Source of the DNA: Ophioderma brevispina
Taxonomy: Eukaryota; Echinodermata; Ophiuroidea; Amphilepidida; Ophiodermatidae
Length of the DNA stretch: 64,000 nucleotides
Reading direction: 5' to 3'
Assembly: GCA_023653785.1 (NCBI GenBank)
Contig: JAMKCH010078772.1
Span: 17,662 to 81,661, forward strand
Shown here: in pieces, positions 23,506-33,418 of the stretch
Layout of the letters: each line of letters opens with the position of its first letter
Position numbering within the stretch: the first letter of the stretch is position 1
The notes under the pieces: model-generated
Told to the model about the DNA's origin: nothing
Database searches by the model: none
Seen by the model: the letters and a program-made list of their open reading frames with translations, nothing else
Made by a program: the position numbers and the translations under genes

Positions 23506-23999
23506 CTTAGAGCAAATTTGACTGAAACACAGGTAATAAAACTTGTTTTTGTTTGTGTATTTATAATTTCATAGAGCTGTAAAAACCTACTTGTAAACTG
23601 TTTGCGTTTTTATTTATTTTTGTAGCGTTTGTTTGTTTGTTTCATTAAATGGAATTTTTCTTACTTGAAAAGATATGAGCCTATTTATACCTTTATTGAT
23701 CACGTTGGTAAGTCTCAAAGTACTTGAGATAAATTTACAATGACATTAAATAAATATCACATTGTTTTTTTACTTTTGTAAAATGAAACAATGTAGAATT
23801 AGATCAATATATTGGCAGCAGTATTAAGATAATTGCTACGAATTTATTAAGAATATGTAATGACTTTTGCCATTTACAGATAAAACGCGTGGCGTCACTT
23901 TGGTGAATAAAAAATTCTATTATTACCGCACATTCAATACTGAAATATTATTTGGGCCGACAATAATAATGTAACTTCAATCCATCTTAAACAAAAGCA

Positions 24000-24365
24000 A
24001 ATTGTCCGCTTATGTACTGGTTCGCATTATCTTGCACATTCACTTTCTTTGTTTAAACGCCTAAACACACTAACTTATATGACATTCATAAATATCAAGT
24101 TGCCATGTTTATGTACAAATTTAGTAATGGTTTGCTTCCTAAAATTTACAATAATTATTTTCAAAAAAGTAATGTTATTTACTCATATAATACCAGGTCA
24201 TCGGAGCTATTTAGACCCTACAATTACTCATCTATTCTGGCCAGAAACACTATTAAAACAAGTGGTCATCTTAAATGGAATGGTGGCCCGATCGCAATTT
24301 GCCTTATCCCCAGTGCCCGAGATTTTTCTAGAGGTTGGTCAATGCTTTGGGATTCACACCAGTAA
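24000..24365 (+). pseudogene. LINE ORF2 C-terminal fragment
   Basis: A plus-strand frame of about 90 codons contains YKFSNGLLPKIYNNYF and SYNTRSSELFRPYNYSS, a pattern usual after the reverse transcriptase domain of CR1/L2-like LINEs. No RT core or endonuclease is attached. The overlapping 106-codon frame at 24049 is a shadow. Confidence 0.6.
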
Positions 24366-24487
24366 ATAACTGGGGAAACAGAGGAAAGTCTAGCCCCTGC
24401 TGCAAATGATGGTGTTTTTTGCGGACCCTCGCCTAAGTATACCCTAAAAACTGAGAGATATGGCGAGATCTGGGTTGCAAATCATGG

Positions 24488-26200
24488 TTGCTATCAATAT
24501 TAAGAGCTAATTTCAAAACACCAATTTCAAAACACCAATTTCAGATCGAACTTTACATTAGGTTTCACATCCTTAAAGAACTGGACTCATCTGTGTCAAT
24601 CACTGAACGGTACAACCTAATTGAGGAAGCCGTTGAAGCAGCAGCCAAAGAAGTGGTTGGCAAATGCAGCCCCAGTGGAATGCCTAGCTGGGTGTTCGAG
24701 AAAACCTTACGGCTGAGACAGGAGCGAGACAAGGCAAAGAAGAAATTCCTCATTGATAGAACCAACCATTCAAGGAATGCAAGGAATCTCAATGCAAGGC
24801 TGAATGAATCATATAAATCTGATGAACTGGCCAAACTCAACAAACAGATGGATGACTTGAAAGTTGCAGATGAGAAGGGTCAGGATAGAAGATCTTCCAC
24901 CAAAGTCAAGAAAAGGGATGGTACAGCCCCATCAAGTGAAAAAGAACTTCTTGATGAGTGGCGGCAATACTTTAGCTCTCTACTCAACAACGATAATGGT
25001 CCACCAACATCTGACCTACCTTCTCCTGCTGATCAGGACCTTCCTATATGCCAAGACCCACCATCCCTCGCAGAAACCAGAAAGGCAATTTAAGGAATGA
25101 AAAACAACAGGGCTGCTGGAGTGGACAGTGCAATGACATCAGAAGCACTCCAGAGTGGTGGGGAAGTAATGTTGCAGGTCATCCACAAGTTGTGCGTTGA
25201 AGTTTTCACCACTCTTACACCCCCCAACAGTTGATCACTAACATCATTGTTCCTTTGCCTAAGAAAGGAGACCTCAGCTGCATGGATAATTACAGAGGAA
25301 TTACCTTGATGTCAGTGGCAGCAAAAGTCTACAACAAAATCCTGTTAACAAGAATACGAGAGCATGTTGATCCTATACTAAGATCCAACCAAGCTGGTTT
25401 TCGCCCAGGTAGAAGCTGTGCACAGCAGGTCACATCCTAAGGAGAATCTGGAGGCCTTTCATCGTTATCACTCCCACTCACCATCACATTCATCGATTTA
25501 AGAAAGACTTGACTCGATCAACAGGAAGGTTCCATGTTTGTCGGTGTCTTTGGCAGTTTTCATGGGTATCCCAGCCAGGTTTGTAAAAGCCAAGCGTTCT
25601 CTAAAGCAATTCCAAAAGCTCTGTTACAGTAGATGGAAATATCTCGGAGCTTTTCCTTGTTTCAACGGGTACTTCAGGGAGATGTATTAGCTCCCTTTAT
25701 TTTCTTGCTGCAAAAGGCAACTAAAGTTTAAAGCTAAGTTTATGGCGATTGCATCAACCACGTCTCCGACTTCAATATCTTGTTTGTATGATGGCTTCCA
25801 GTTCTAAAGACCTTAACAGACCAAAAGCTCTTGCCTGGTCAGCATTTTTGAAGTTGGAGCGCGTATGGAGAAGTCCCAAAGTATACCAATACGAATGAAA
25901 GGTACGCCTCTTCAACACAACATGCGTGACAGTATTTTTGTATGGCTGCGAAACTAGGGTGCTGACAAACAATTGGAGAGTACTTCAATTCTTTCGCAAC
26001 GTGTTGCTACAGAATCATGCTGTACGTCAAGCGCATTGATCGTGTCGCAAATGCCAAAATCTATGATGCTACAGTTACGGAGCATCTGATAAACCGAGTA
26101 AGACTGAGACAACTTAATTTTGCACGGTGCTCTGTGGGGTTTGCGGGGTCACGTTTTTGGCTCTCACATCGGGGTGAACTGAGGTGTCGACGTTAACTGT
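24488..26200 (+). pseudogene. Degenerate non-LTR retrotransposon (LINE), RT region
   Basis: The frame 24488-25093 gives the endonuclease-RT linker (TLRLRQERDKAKKKF, then DEWRQYFSSLLNND). After a stop, fragments in shifted frames give MKNNRAAGVDSAMTSEAL. Frame 25231-25440 gives VPLPKKGDLSCMDNYRGITL and NQAGFRPGRSCAQQV, the RT finger motifs. Beyond 25440 homology continues in broken frames (a FIDLRK...INRKVMF piece, then QGDVLAPFIF). The tail (KALAWSAFLKLERVW, VRLFNTTCVTVFLYGCET) reads from about 25830. The catalytic YADD-type box was not found, and no endonuclease domain is seen upstream. It is dead, 5'-truncated and lacks a clear tail. Confidence 0.85.
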
Positions 26201-27279
26201 TGAAGTTTTGGGGCTAACAAAATCCAATTAAAGCCACTATCAGTCATTTTTTTTCAAAATTCAAAATGCCCATTTTGTCTCTAAATTGCTAGTGTTAGGT
26301 CACAGCAGCACCTTATATTACTGTTCTTTGTGAAAAACAGACACTAAAGCATTTGAGACACTGGCACATTTGAAAAATAGTGCGCCCTCAAGATTGTTCA
26401 AAATCGATATTTTTGCATGGTTGTAAAGCTTTTATATACAAAAGCCCTCACCCGAAAAGATTAAGACCAAATCAGCTTCCTTATGGGTAAACGGAACGAT
26501 TTTGTAATTAAACGTCGCCAGCGACGCGAAATTCAGCAGACGACGAAAATGGCATTTAACACAAGAACACGCACGCATGTTTCCCACGCTATGCACACTG
26601 TTTGACCGGTCTATAACCTTTGTGGTTTTAATATCAGTAAGTATGAGTCAAAATATTCATGTAATATACACATTTGTTGATTAAAGTTATGGAAAACTTA
26701 AAAGTTAGCCTACAATTACCTTGATATCTTTATCCTCATATCAATGTCCCTATCTGTTTTGGGGTATGTTATTTTTATGTGTAAAAATATCTCTGTTCTT
26801 CCAATGGCCTAGACTATCATTTGAGAGCAAATTGAAGAATTTCATATTTTGTGAAAATGTGCCAGTGCTGCTTTAAAGCAGTCTTGAAAATGCCATTTAC
26901 GTCCGTCGGATCTCGACTTTTATTGGTAAACAAAGCATAACATTCATCATTTCTTGCCATATATGGCGTGCTACGCTTAGCCACTTACAGGGGTCTTTAC
27001 TACAACATTTTCCAATACAACAATGCAAAAAAATGGACTTTGATGAAAAATAGGGGCGCGATTTGTTTACATTTTGAAGAAATCGCTGATAGTGGCTTTA
27101 AGATGATAACGTTGTATAATAATTATATAGGGTTTTTATCTTATATTATTATATTATTTATTTATATCAGGCCATCTCCCCTTTATTTTTCCCTTTATTA
27201 ATCCTGCTTGGCCATGAGCGTCATGAACATTTGTAAACATATTTATATATTTATTTAAAATCGTTATTCATTGCATACA
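26201..27279. other. Unassigned non-coding sequence
   Basis: AT-rich with no recognised gene or repeat. Open frames are under 80 codons. Confidence 0.4.
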
Positions 27280-27510
27280 TGAATCGATAATTATTATTGC
27301 CAACAAGTCTGTCCCACTCTCGTCTTGTCTGGTCTTGCTCCGCACACTGTAGCTATGTCATATCCCGTGTCCTTATCTTTGCACTTTGTCTCGTCTTTTT
27401 TTTATTTGGGTGGCCAAACTTGTACGAGCTTTGCTCTCTTTTGGTCAACCCACCAATAAATACAAGTTGTAATATGTTTTTAAAAGGTTTTCCTGGTAAA
27501 TAAACTGAAA
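27280..27510 (+). repeat. LINE-type 3' end
   Basis: Contains a GGGTGG...TTGGTCAACCCACC inverted motif, then CAATAAATACAAGTTG and GGTAAATAAACTGAAACTGA. This layout, a hairpin followed by an A-rich tail, resembles CR1/L2-like LINE 3' ends. The clade is not identified. Confidence 0.4.
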
Positions 27511-27566
27511 CTGATATGTCCCCGTACCATTTGCGTGGAGCTAAAAGCTCTGATGTATGAGTGGCA

Positions 27567-27686
27567 TAGTCCTGCGGTAGGCCGGCGCCCATATGACCTT
27601 ACGTAAGAGTCTGCACAAAATGTTTTGATGGTTTCTAGGCAACATTGACATGCTGATTCCGAATCTTGAGGATGCAACTTGATAAT
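27567..27686 (+). repeat. R1 family, copy 3 (truncated)
   Basis: AGTCCTGCGGTAGGCC at its left edge, then TTACG(T)AAGAGTCTGCACAA, GATGGTTTCTAGGCAACATT and CTTGAGGATGCAACTTGATA. The match to R1 stops where the Tc1-like sequence begins. Confidence 0.75.
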
Positions 27687-28745
27687 GGTAAAAATTGTCC
27701 TCTGCTCTGCTCCAACCCCTCTGCCTCAAGAAATTGTCTCACTTCAGCGGCCCTGTGCGGCGTGGCGGTGTCGTCTTGCAGCCGAAAATTGTTTGCATAA
27801 ACCCTTCTTGCACGTGACAGGCAGTGGTTTGACAGAATGTCCAAGTACACGACGGCGTTCATGTTTCCATCTGGCACCACCAGTGACGTTTTTCCTCCAT
27901 AAAGAATACCGGCCCATAGAATCACTGAGCCGCCACACCTCGAGTCGATTCCTGAATACAGTCATCTCGGAGGTTCTTACCACGTAATCGACGAACCTTT
28001 GTCTTCCATCTTGATGGTCAGGATGTAGCGACTGTCGTCCATAAAGCCATGTGTCCCATTGTCCTAGCTGTATCTAAAATGTGCTCCTTCAGCCCAGCGA
28101 AGTCTGCAAATTCTGTGTTGGAACGCTTATGCGTGGACATATGTCCATTTGTCTTGCCGTTAACCATCTCCGATTTAGTTGGAGGCGAACGTGATTCCAT
28201 AGTGTCCTCTCCACAACGACAAAACGTCGTTGGCATTTTACGGGCTCTACGGCACAGATTTAGCAGTCCGGCGATCATCTCTTTTGGTAGTCAATCGTGG
28301 TCGTCCTGGAAATTTTCGTGGCCCACAAATGACCCACCTCTCGATTATATCTGAGGATTTTACAGACAATACTCTGCGATATCCCAAGCATTCAGCGGAC
28401 TTTCTTTGTACCCTTTCCATCGGAGTGCAAGCACCCTTTGGCGTATTTACAATGCCGTTGGGACGAGGCATGACCTAGGAAACCTCTGTGTCAGTTTTGT
28501 TGTAAGGTACAGTACTCTGACAACGTGGGCTTATTGCATAACCACAGCCTTTGATGCAGGGAAAGAAAAGGCAAACAAATTCTTGCTTTTATAGCTGCCA
28601 ACAAAATTCATGTTCCATGATTTAATTTGCATGGATTCACTTACCTGATATTTGGGACTCATTAATGTAATAATTCACCTCCTCTAATATGATAACTAGG
28701 CAGTTCAAATAGAAATACTTTTAAGATGGGTCTGAAAAAGATATT
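27687..28745 (-). pseudogene. Tc1/mariner-like transposase, copy 1 (decayed)
   Basis: On the minus strand, scattered frames give the N-terminal helix-turn-helix and linker (MPRPNGIVNTPKG near 28471, GRPRLTTKRDD near 28290). Near 27775 is the second catalytic Asp context FRLQDDTATPHRA. Frames are broken by several indels. The 3' part with the third catalytic residue is missing because the sequence changes into family R1 at about 27686. The 5' inverted end (CTCATAAAGTTGGAATA, minus strand) is present at about 28750. It cannot be active. Confidence 0.85.
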
Positions 28746-29139
28746 CCAACTTTATGAGCAAAGTGTAGGAATCTCAATCAATAAATTACAACATTGCAGA
28801 CAAGGCATTTTATTGTCAAAATCTATTGAATAAAAATAGTAATCGTTATACAATGCATGATTTTGTTATTTACGGTCTAAACACATATTGTTGAATCTCC
28901 AGTGTAACACAGCGTATCACAGACATGCAAATGCATCGGTCATCAGGAAAGTAACTGCCCCATTCCGACCTAGTGTTCCGGATATTAGACAAGGTGAGTC
29001 CAAAAAAATTGACTCCTTATTGTGTCCGCCATATATATCTACATATTGTATCATCTGAAAGCTTGGTCCAATTATTTAATAACAGGGCATACCAAATTTC
29101 CAGACCTTTAGCCTATAATTAATAATCTCACACTAAATA

Positions 29140-31000
29140 CAGGCATCATCCCACATATTGGAAAACGGCTATAGTCACTCCCAAATTTAAAGATGGTTCG
29201 CAAAAGGCGTGTGGGAACTATAGACCCATTTTCTGTCCTCCCAGTGGTCTCAAAAATTCGTGAGGAGCAATCCAAATTAACCCCAGCTATATAACCACTT
29301 ATGTCACAATAACCTCCCTTACCACCACCCAGTTCAGCTTATGCCGAGGCATTCCACCTTACCAGCAGCTATTTATTGTTACCGATTACATCCTTAGTAA
29401 CATGGATATGGTGAATTTGACTGGTGCCGTGTTTCTGACTAAAAAAGGCTTTGATACGGTTGACCATCAAATTTTATTATCAAAAATTATCTCAATTGGT
29501 GTTACAGGTAAGGAGTTGCATGGTTTCTAATTATCTAACAGGTAGACAGCAATGTACACAGTGTAATTTTCAGACTCAAGAAAGATGTGTTGGTGTACCC
29601 CAAGGGCTCCATACTTGGGCCTTACTCTTTGTATCTTCATCAATGATTGCCTTAAGTATCAATTCGAGTGCAAAATTGGTGCTGTCTGGATGATAACAGC
29701 TATCAATGCACAACGCCAGCATGTTGCCCGAAGTTAACAACTGTTCTTAATAGAGAACTTATATGTTCGTTAAGTGGATGCCCACAAACAAACTCCCTGT
29801 CACGCCTCTAAATAAAGACTATGCTTTTTGGTTCTCATAGAAACTCATAACTCTGCTATTGTAGCAGGCTTCATAATGTATTTTGGAGCAGGTCCCTGTG
29901 TTGTAAGTACCTTGGTCTATGGTTTGACCACGTACCTCAAATGGGAAATCAATCTTGATAGATTTTCATCTAAGATCTCTAAAAACCTGGTATTCTCGTC
30001 GTATTAGTCCGTTTATTGACAAATCAACTTCGGATATGTTTTATAATGCTCGTTTAGATTACTGCTCCTATATACTCTGTTCAATAAATATGTCATAAGA
30101 CCCAGATATGCAAACCATGTCGCTAGACCACCTGGGTGCAAGTCCGTGATCCACATGTCAGTGATATATATGATGAACGCAAGTGGATGAATGTTCGGCA
30201 CAGAGCAATTATTTTACTTTGACACTTTTCTATGTGTCTCCACGGTCTTGCACTTGAGTACCTGTCCGACAGTATTCGTCCATAGAAATTATACCCACAG
30301 TCCATGGTACACGCTCACAAGTGTTCAACTATATCAAATTGAACGAAGCCGTACTGACTGGGTGGTCGCACTTTCAGAATTCGGTTGCACGACTGTGGAA
30401 TACCTTTCAAACGATCAAAAATCTCGCCCAGTTTACCTGTTTTCAAATCCCGCCTAAAGAACTCATATTATGTACTACTGATTAGCTTTTTCTCCGTATT
30501 CTTCTCGTATTTAATTTATATGTTATTTTAAGTGTTGTTTTCCATTTTTGGCCACAGACATTCCTTAGTTTAATCTTATGACTTTCATATTCATAATTGT
30601 CAAATTTTTGGAATTAATTTTAAAATTTTGGGCAAATGTTTAGCTTGCACTATACTAATGGTTATTTATATGTATTCTATCTGCTTTAATTATGTCTTTT
30701 GCTACTTTGTTTATAGATATGTTTACACTTTGGATAAAATGTTGTTTTATCATAATTATTTAATTGAGATTAGCATACAGTATTGTATTATTTAACATTT
30801 TTAACATGTATAATTTGATCCTTTTATGTAATTGTATTTTATGAATTTAACTGCATAATTTTAATTTTTAATATTGTAATGTTGTTTGATTGTAATTTTA
30901 TTGCTGAGAGGGCCCTTTTGGAAAGCAGTGCTTCGTTCACTGAACTTGGCTACCCTCTATAAATATGTCGAATAAATAAATAAATAAATTAAAAAAAAAT
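29140..31000 (+). pseudogene. Dead LINE (Jockey/CR1-like) with simple-repeat tail
   Basis: In several broken frames the translation recalls the RT core: an IPFSVLPVVSKI-type motif at about 29220, then KKGFDTVDHQILL across a frame break near 29450. YLTGRQQ(C)TQCNFQ and GVPQGL near 29530-29610 follow. After that come stops and frameshifts. The 3' region is AT-rich and ends with a stem-like GAGAGGGCCC...GGCTACCCTCT and an AATAAATAAATAAATAAATT-A(n) tail at 30970-31000. The tail and orientation support retrotransposition in the plus direction. Confidence 0.75.
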
Positions 31001-31005
31001 TGTAA

Positions 31006-31219
31006 TTGCTGCAAAGATCATTCACATCGGTTAAGTATAGACCGAGCTACAGTCATTTGAATCAAGTAGTCGGTTTTCTGCTCTGTCCACGGATTCACAT
31101 TGAAATGAACGGCGTTCAGCGAAGGAAATCCGTGTCCAGAAGAAAATCAGGCTATTCTTGATTCGAAAGACTGTAGCTCGGCCTATACTTAACCGATTGG
31201 AATGATCTTTGCAGCAAAT
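31006..31219. repeat. Foldback element, ~214 bp
   Basis: Arms of about 60 bp: GCTGCAAAGATCATTCACAT, CGGTTAAGTATAGACCGAGC, TACAGTC on the left, and the near-exact inverse (GACTGTAGCTCGGCC, TATACTTAACCG, ATGATCTTTGCAGC) on the right. The interior also pairs partly (GAATCAAG / CTTGATTC). It lies directly after the LINE tail. Confidence 0.85.
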
Positions 31220-32034
31220 TAAAGATAATGAAATAAGCTTTCCGCAGATACCTCATATGTTAGATATATATTATTTAAAAATTCAAAATGATGGACACAA
31301 TCAGGGTGAAGTTTTTTTTTTTTGACTCACCCTGTATTTAAGTCCAAAAAAAGGCTGCAGTGTGTTCTTGAAAATTAGGAATATTAGCAGCGATAATGCG
31401 AGAGAGTGAAAAAATGTTGAAATGCATTTTTAGCTCATAAATTAGGGATAGGTGTGTACAAATTGCATGTAACTACTATAATGTAGGAAAATAACACCAA
31501 ATAGCGCAACAAACGAAGTATTTGAGGAAATTTGTCATACCGGCCACCGCAAACAAACAGCGATGCCAACTCAAAATATACACTAAACAGCTGATCGTGG
31601 TTTAAAGCTGAACAGAATGAACAAAGATCAATCATGTTTGTGTTTGAGGTCAACTGTACAGATCATGGTGGTGCACAATATCACGCTTAAAGTCTGGAAT
31701 ATTCACAGGGAAAGGCCTTTTTGATCTCAAGTCGGAATTTTGATACGTACGTATAGAAATTACAGAAACAGATAAAATATACTGCCAGTGACTGCCTTGT
31801 CTTGAATACACAGATTTCAAGCCAGCCACTTGCAAGTTATGTTAGCACATCCATGCCAGTAACAAAAATACCGAAATATGAATTTTGATGATTTTTTCGA
31901 TTTTTCGGATAAGCAAATTGCTGCTAATCCCTTTAATTCCTCGTGACAATTGGTACCAAATTTGCCGCAGACTTTCTAAGATAACAAGAGATACGAAACT
32001 GCACTGGTTTCAATACAGAATTACAAACAATATT

Positions 32035-32345
32035 TAAATGCACTATCAGTGACTTTCTAAATAAAAAATAAAAAAAGATCAAAAATTAGATTTTTGCGGG
32101 TTTGTAACAAGTATAGATATCTTAACATACCCTGCAAGAGATAAAATCAAAAGCAACCTAATAAGGACCAAATTCTACTTGAGTAATTACTGTCCGTACG
32201 GACACTTGCAACGAGAGGTGATTGAATTAAGATTATATATTTGAACAATGCCCTTTTCTTCTTTTTGTGTCAATATTCAGTTGGAAAATAACTTATGAGA
32301 ATTCTGCAGTCTTATCCTTCATTAAGCTGTTCCTACAAAATTTCA
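32035..32345 (+). repeat. Dispersed repeat R3, copy 1
   Basis: About 300 bp matched in order with 54715-55020: CACTATCAGTGA, TTTGTAACAAGTATAG, TAACATACCC, AACCTAATAA, CCGTACGGACACTT, TGAACA, CTTCTTTTT, CAGTCTTATCCTTCA. Same orientation in both copies, with no coding frame. Confidence 0.8.
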
Positions 32346-32429
32346 AATAGTTTGACTCATCCGGGCCGGTTGCATCACTGATGACAAACTGCTATAGAGT
32401 GAATATAAAATCACACTAATTATGTTCAT

Positions 32430-32760
32430 TTTGTTAGTACTGAACACATGTTCTGTCAGTGTAAATATGTAAAGCTCTTCTGGAAAAACTTGAAGACATT
32501 TTCCATCAGTCGCATTTGGAATTAAAGAGGTATGTGAATATAGTAAAACACCTTAGCTCTAAGTAATTTGAAAAAGGACTTATGATAAAACATGGGGACT
32601 TAGTAAACTATAATGTATGTATAATGGATTAAGGTGATTATGTATAGGTGAGTAGGTATGTGAATGTGTATATGCATATTTATCAGTTTATGTGTAGTAT
32701 AATATGCTTTTGTGCTTTGTGATTGAATCAAATAAAGGCTTTATTTGAAAAAAAAATCTT
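32430..32760 (+). repeat. Possible LINE 3' end
   Basis: In one frame the start reads MFCQCKYVKLFWKNL-like, similar to the Cys-rich C terminus of L1/Tx1-type ORF2 proteins. The end AATAAAGGCTTTATTTG followed by an A-run looks like a poly(A) tail. Weak evidence, no RT present. Confidence 0.35.
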
Positions 32761-32818
32761 ATTTAAAAAAACATTCGGACCTAAGACTTTTAGATTAATC
32801 TATCGTTCTGCTGCAGGC

Positions 32819-32955
32819 GTTTCCGTAAGATGACCCACTTCTTTCTGACACACTTATGAATTCGGAAACCTTAAGGGAATAACCGCGAGGCTTATTCAGT
32901 TAAGGTTTCCGAATTCATAAGGATGTCAGAAAGAAGTGGTTCACCTTACGGAAAC
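32819..32955. repeat. Foldback element, copy B
   Basis: Arms of about 55 bp (TTTCCGTAAGATGACCCACT..., TATGAATTCGGAAACCTTAA / TTAAGGTTTCCGAATTCATA...) around a loop of about 20 bp. Same family as 17535-17691. Confidence 0.9.
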
Positions 32956-33280
32956 ATCCTTCCGCTGCTCACTCGGCCGCATGGTCTCTGGCGGTGAAAA
33001 CGTCTGTCTAGTGCGCAGGCGTTAGCTAGCTGATTCGAATCCGGCCTGGAGAACATTGATTTTTCATTATAGAGATTGCGTGGGCCGACCTCTCTGAGGA
33101 AAGATAGACACCAATACATCTTTGTTAACCCAGAGAATTATGTAGTATATTAAATATTCATTGCAAATGTGTTACTCAAATTTCAAAAAATGCTCTATAA
33201 AGGACTCCATAGTTCTTAGTATTCAAATATGGTAAATTGTAATAGTGTCGATGGCAAATAACAAAGATGTTCTTACTTGA

Positions 33281-33418
33281 TTAACAACCAAGGACTTCAA
33301 ATCGTAATGCACACCAGTTATGCCATGAAATAGGTTTAATGCGCAGGTAGCGTGCTCTAATGGTCTCCCCAAACCAAATATTTACAACGGTGTTTTGGTC
33401 AGAATTGGCTGAAAATGT
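33281..33418 (-). CDS. Gene 1 exon 8: C-terminal third of F5/8C domain and stop
   Basis: Acceptor TTTTATTTTACAG. Codes TFSANSDQNTVVNIWFGETI, then RARYLRIKPISWHNWCALRF and EVLGC, followed at once by TAA. The ARY-LRI-P-SWHN-ALR-E-LGC signature is diagnostic of coagulation factor 5/8 type C (discoidin) domains, and the last Cys would pair with the Cys at the domain start. A strong donor-like TCAAGTAAGA lies 4 bases after the stop. It would be phase 1 if used, so a 3'-UTR intron or an ancestral longer gene is possible. Confidence 0.85.
   Translation of the reverse strand, partial: TFSANSDQNTVVNIWFGETIRARYLRIKPISWHNWCALRFEVLGC

Larger units (their letters stand above)
28984..31337. mobile_element. 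Candidate 2.35-kb element with ~100-bp inverted ends, filled with LINE debris
   Basis: The left end has ACAAGGTGAGTCC(A)n, TTGACTCC, TTATTGTGTCCGCCAT and later GAAAGCTTGG...ATTATTTAAT. The right end is the inverse: ATTAAAGATAATG...AAGCTTTCC, ATGATGGACACAATCAGGGT, then TTTGACTCACCCTGT. The outer motif resembles mariner-type termini. Between the ends lie a dead LINE (29140-31000) and a foldback (31006-31219). No target duplication was confirmed. Confidence 0.5.

Noticed and set aside
24565..24843. Minus-strand 92-codon frame
   Set aside because: Shadow of the LINE linker on the plus strand.
27679..28354. Plus-strand frames of about 100 codons
   Set aside because: Shadows of the decayed Tc1 transposase, whose motifs read on the minus strand.
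4844..33281. One continuous gene from the F5/8C exons to the YWTD exons
   Set aside because: Exon 8 has an in-frame stop immediately after the natural end of the domain, and no linking exon was found across 28 kb. Kept only as a question in the findings.
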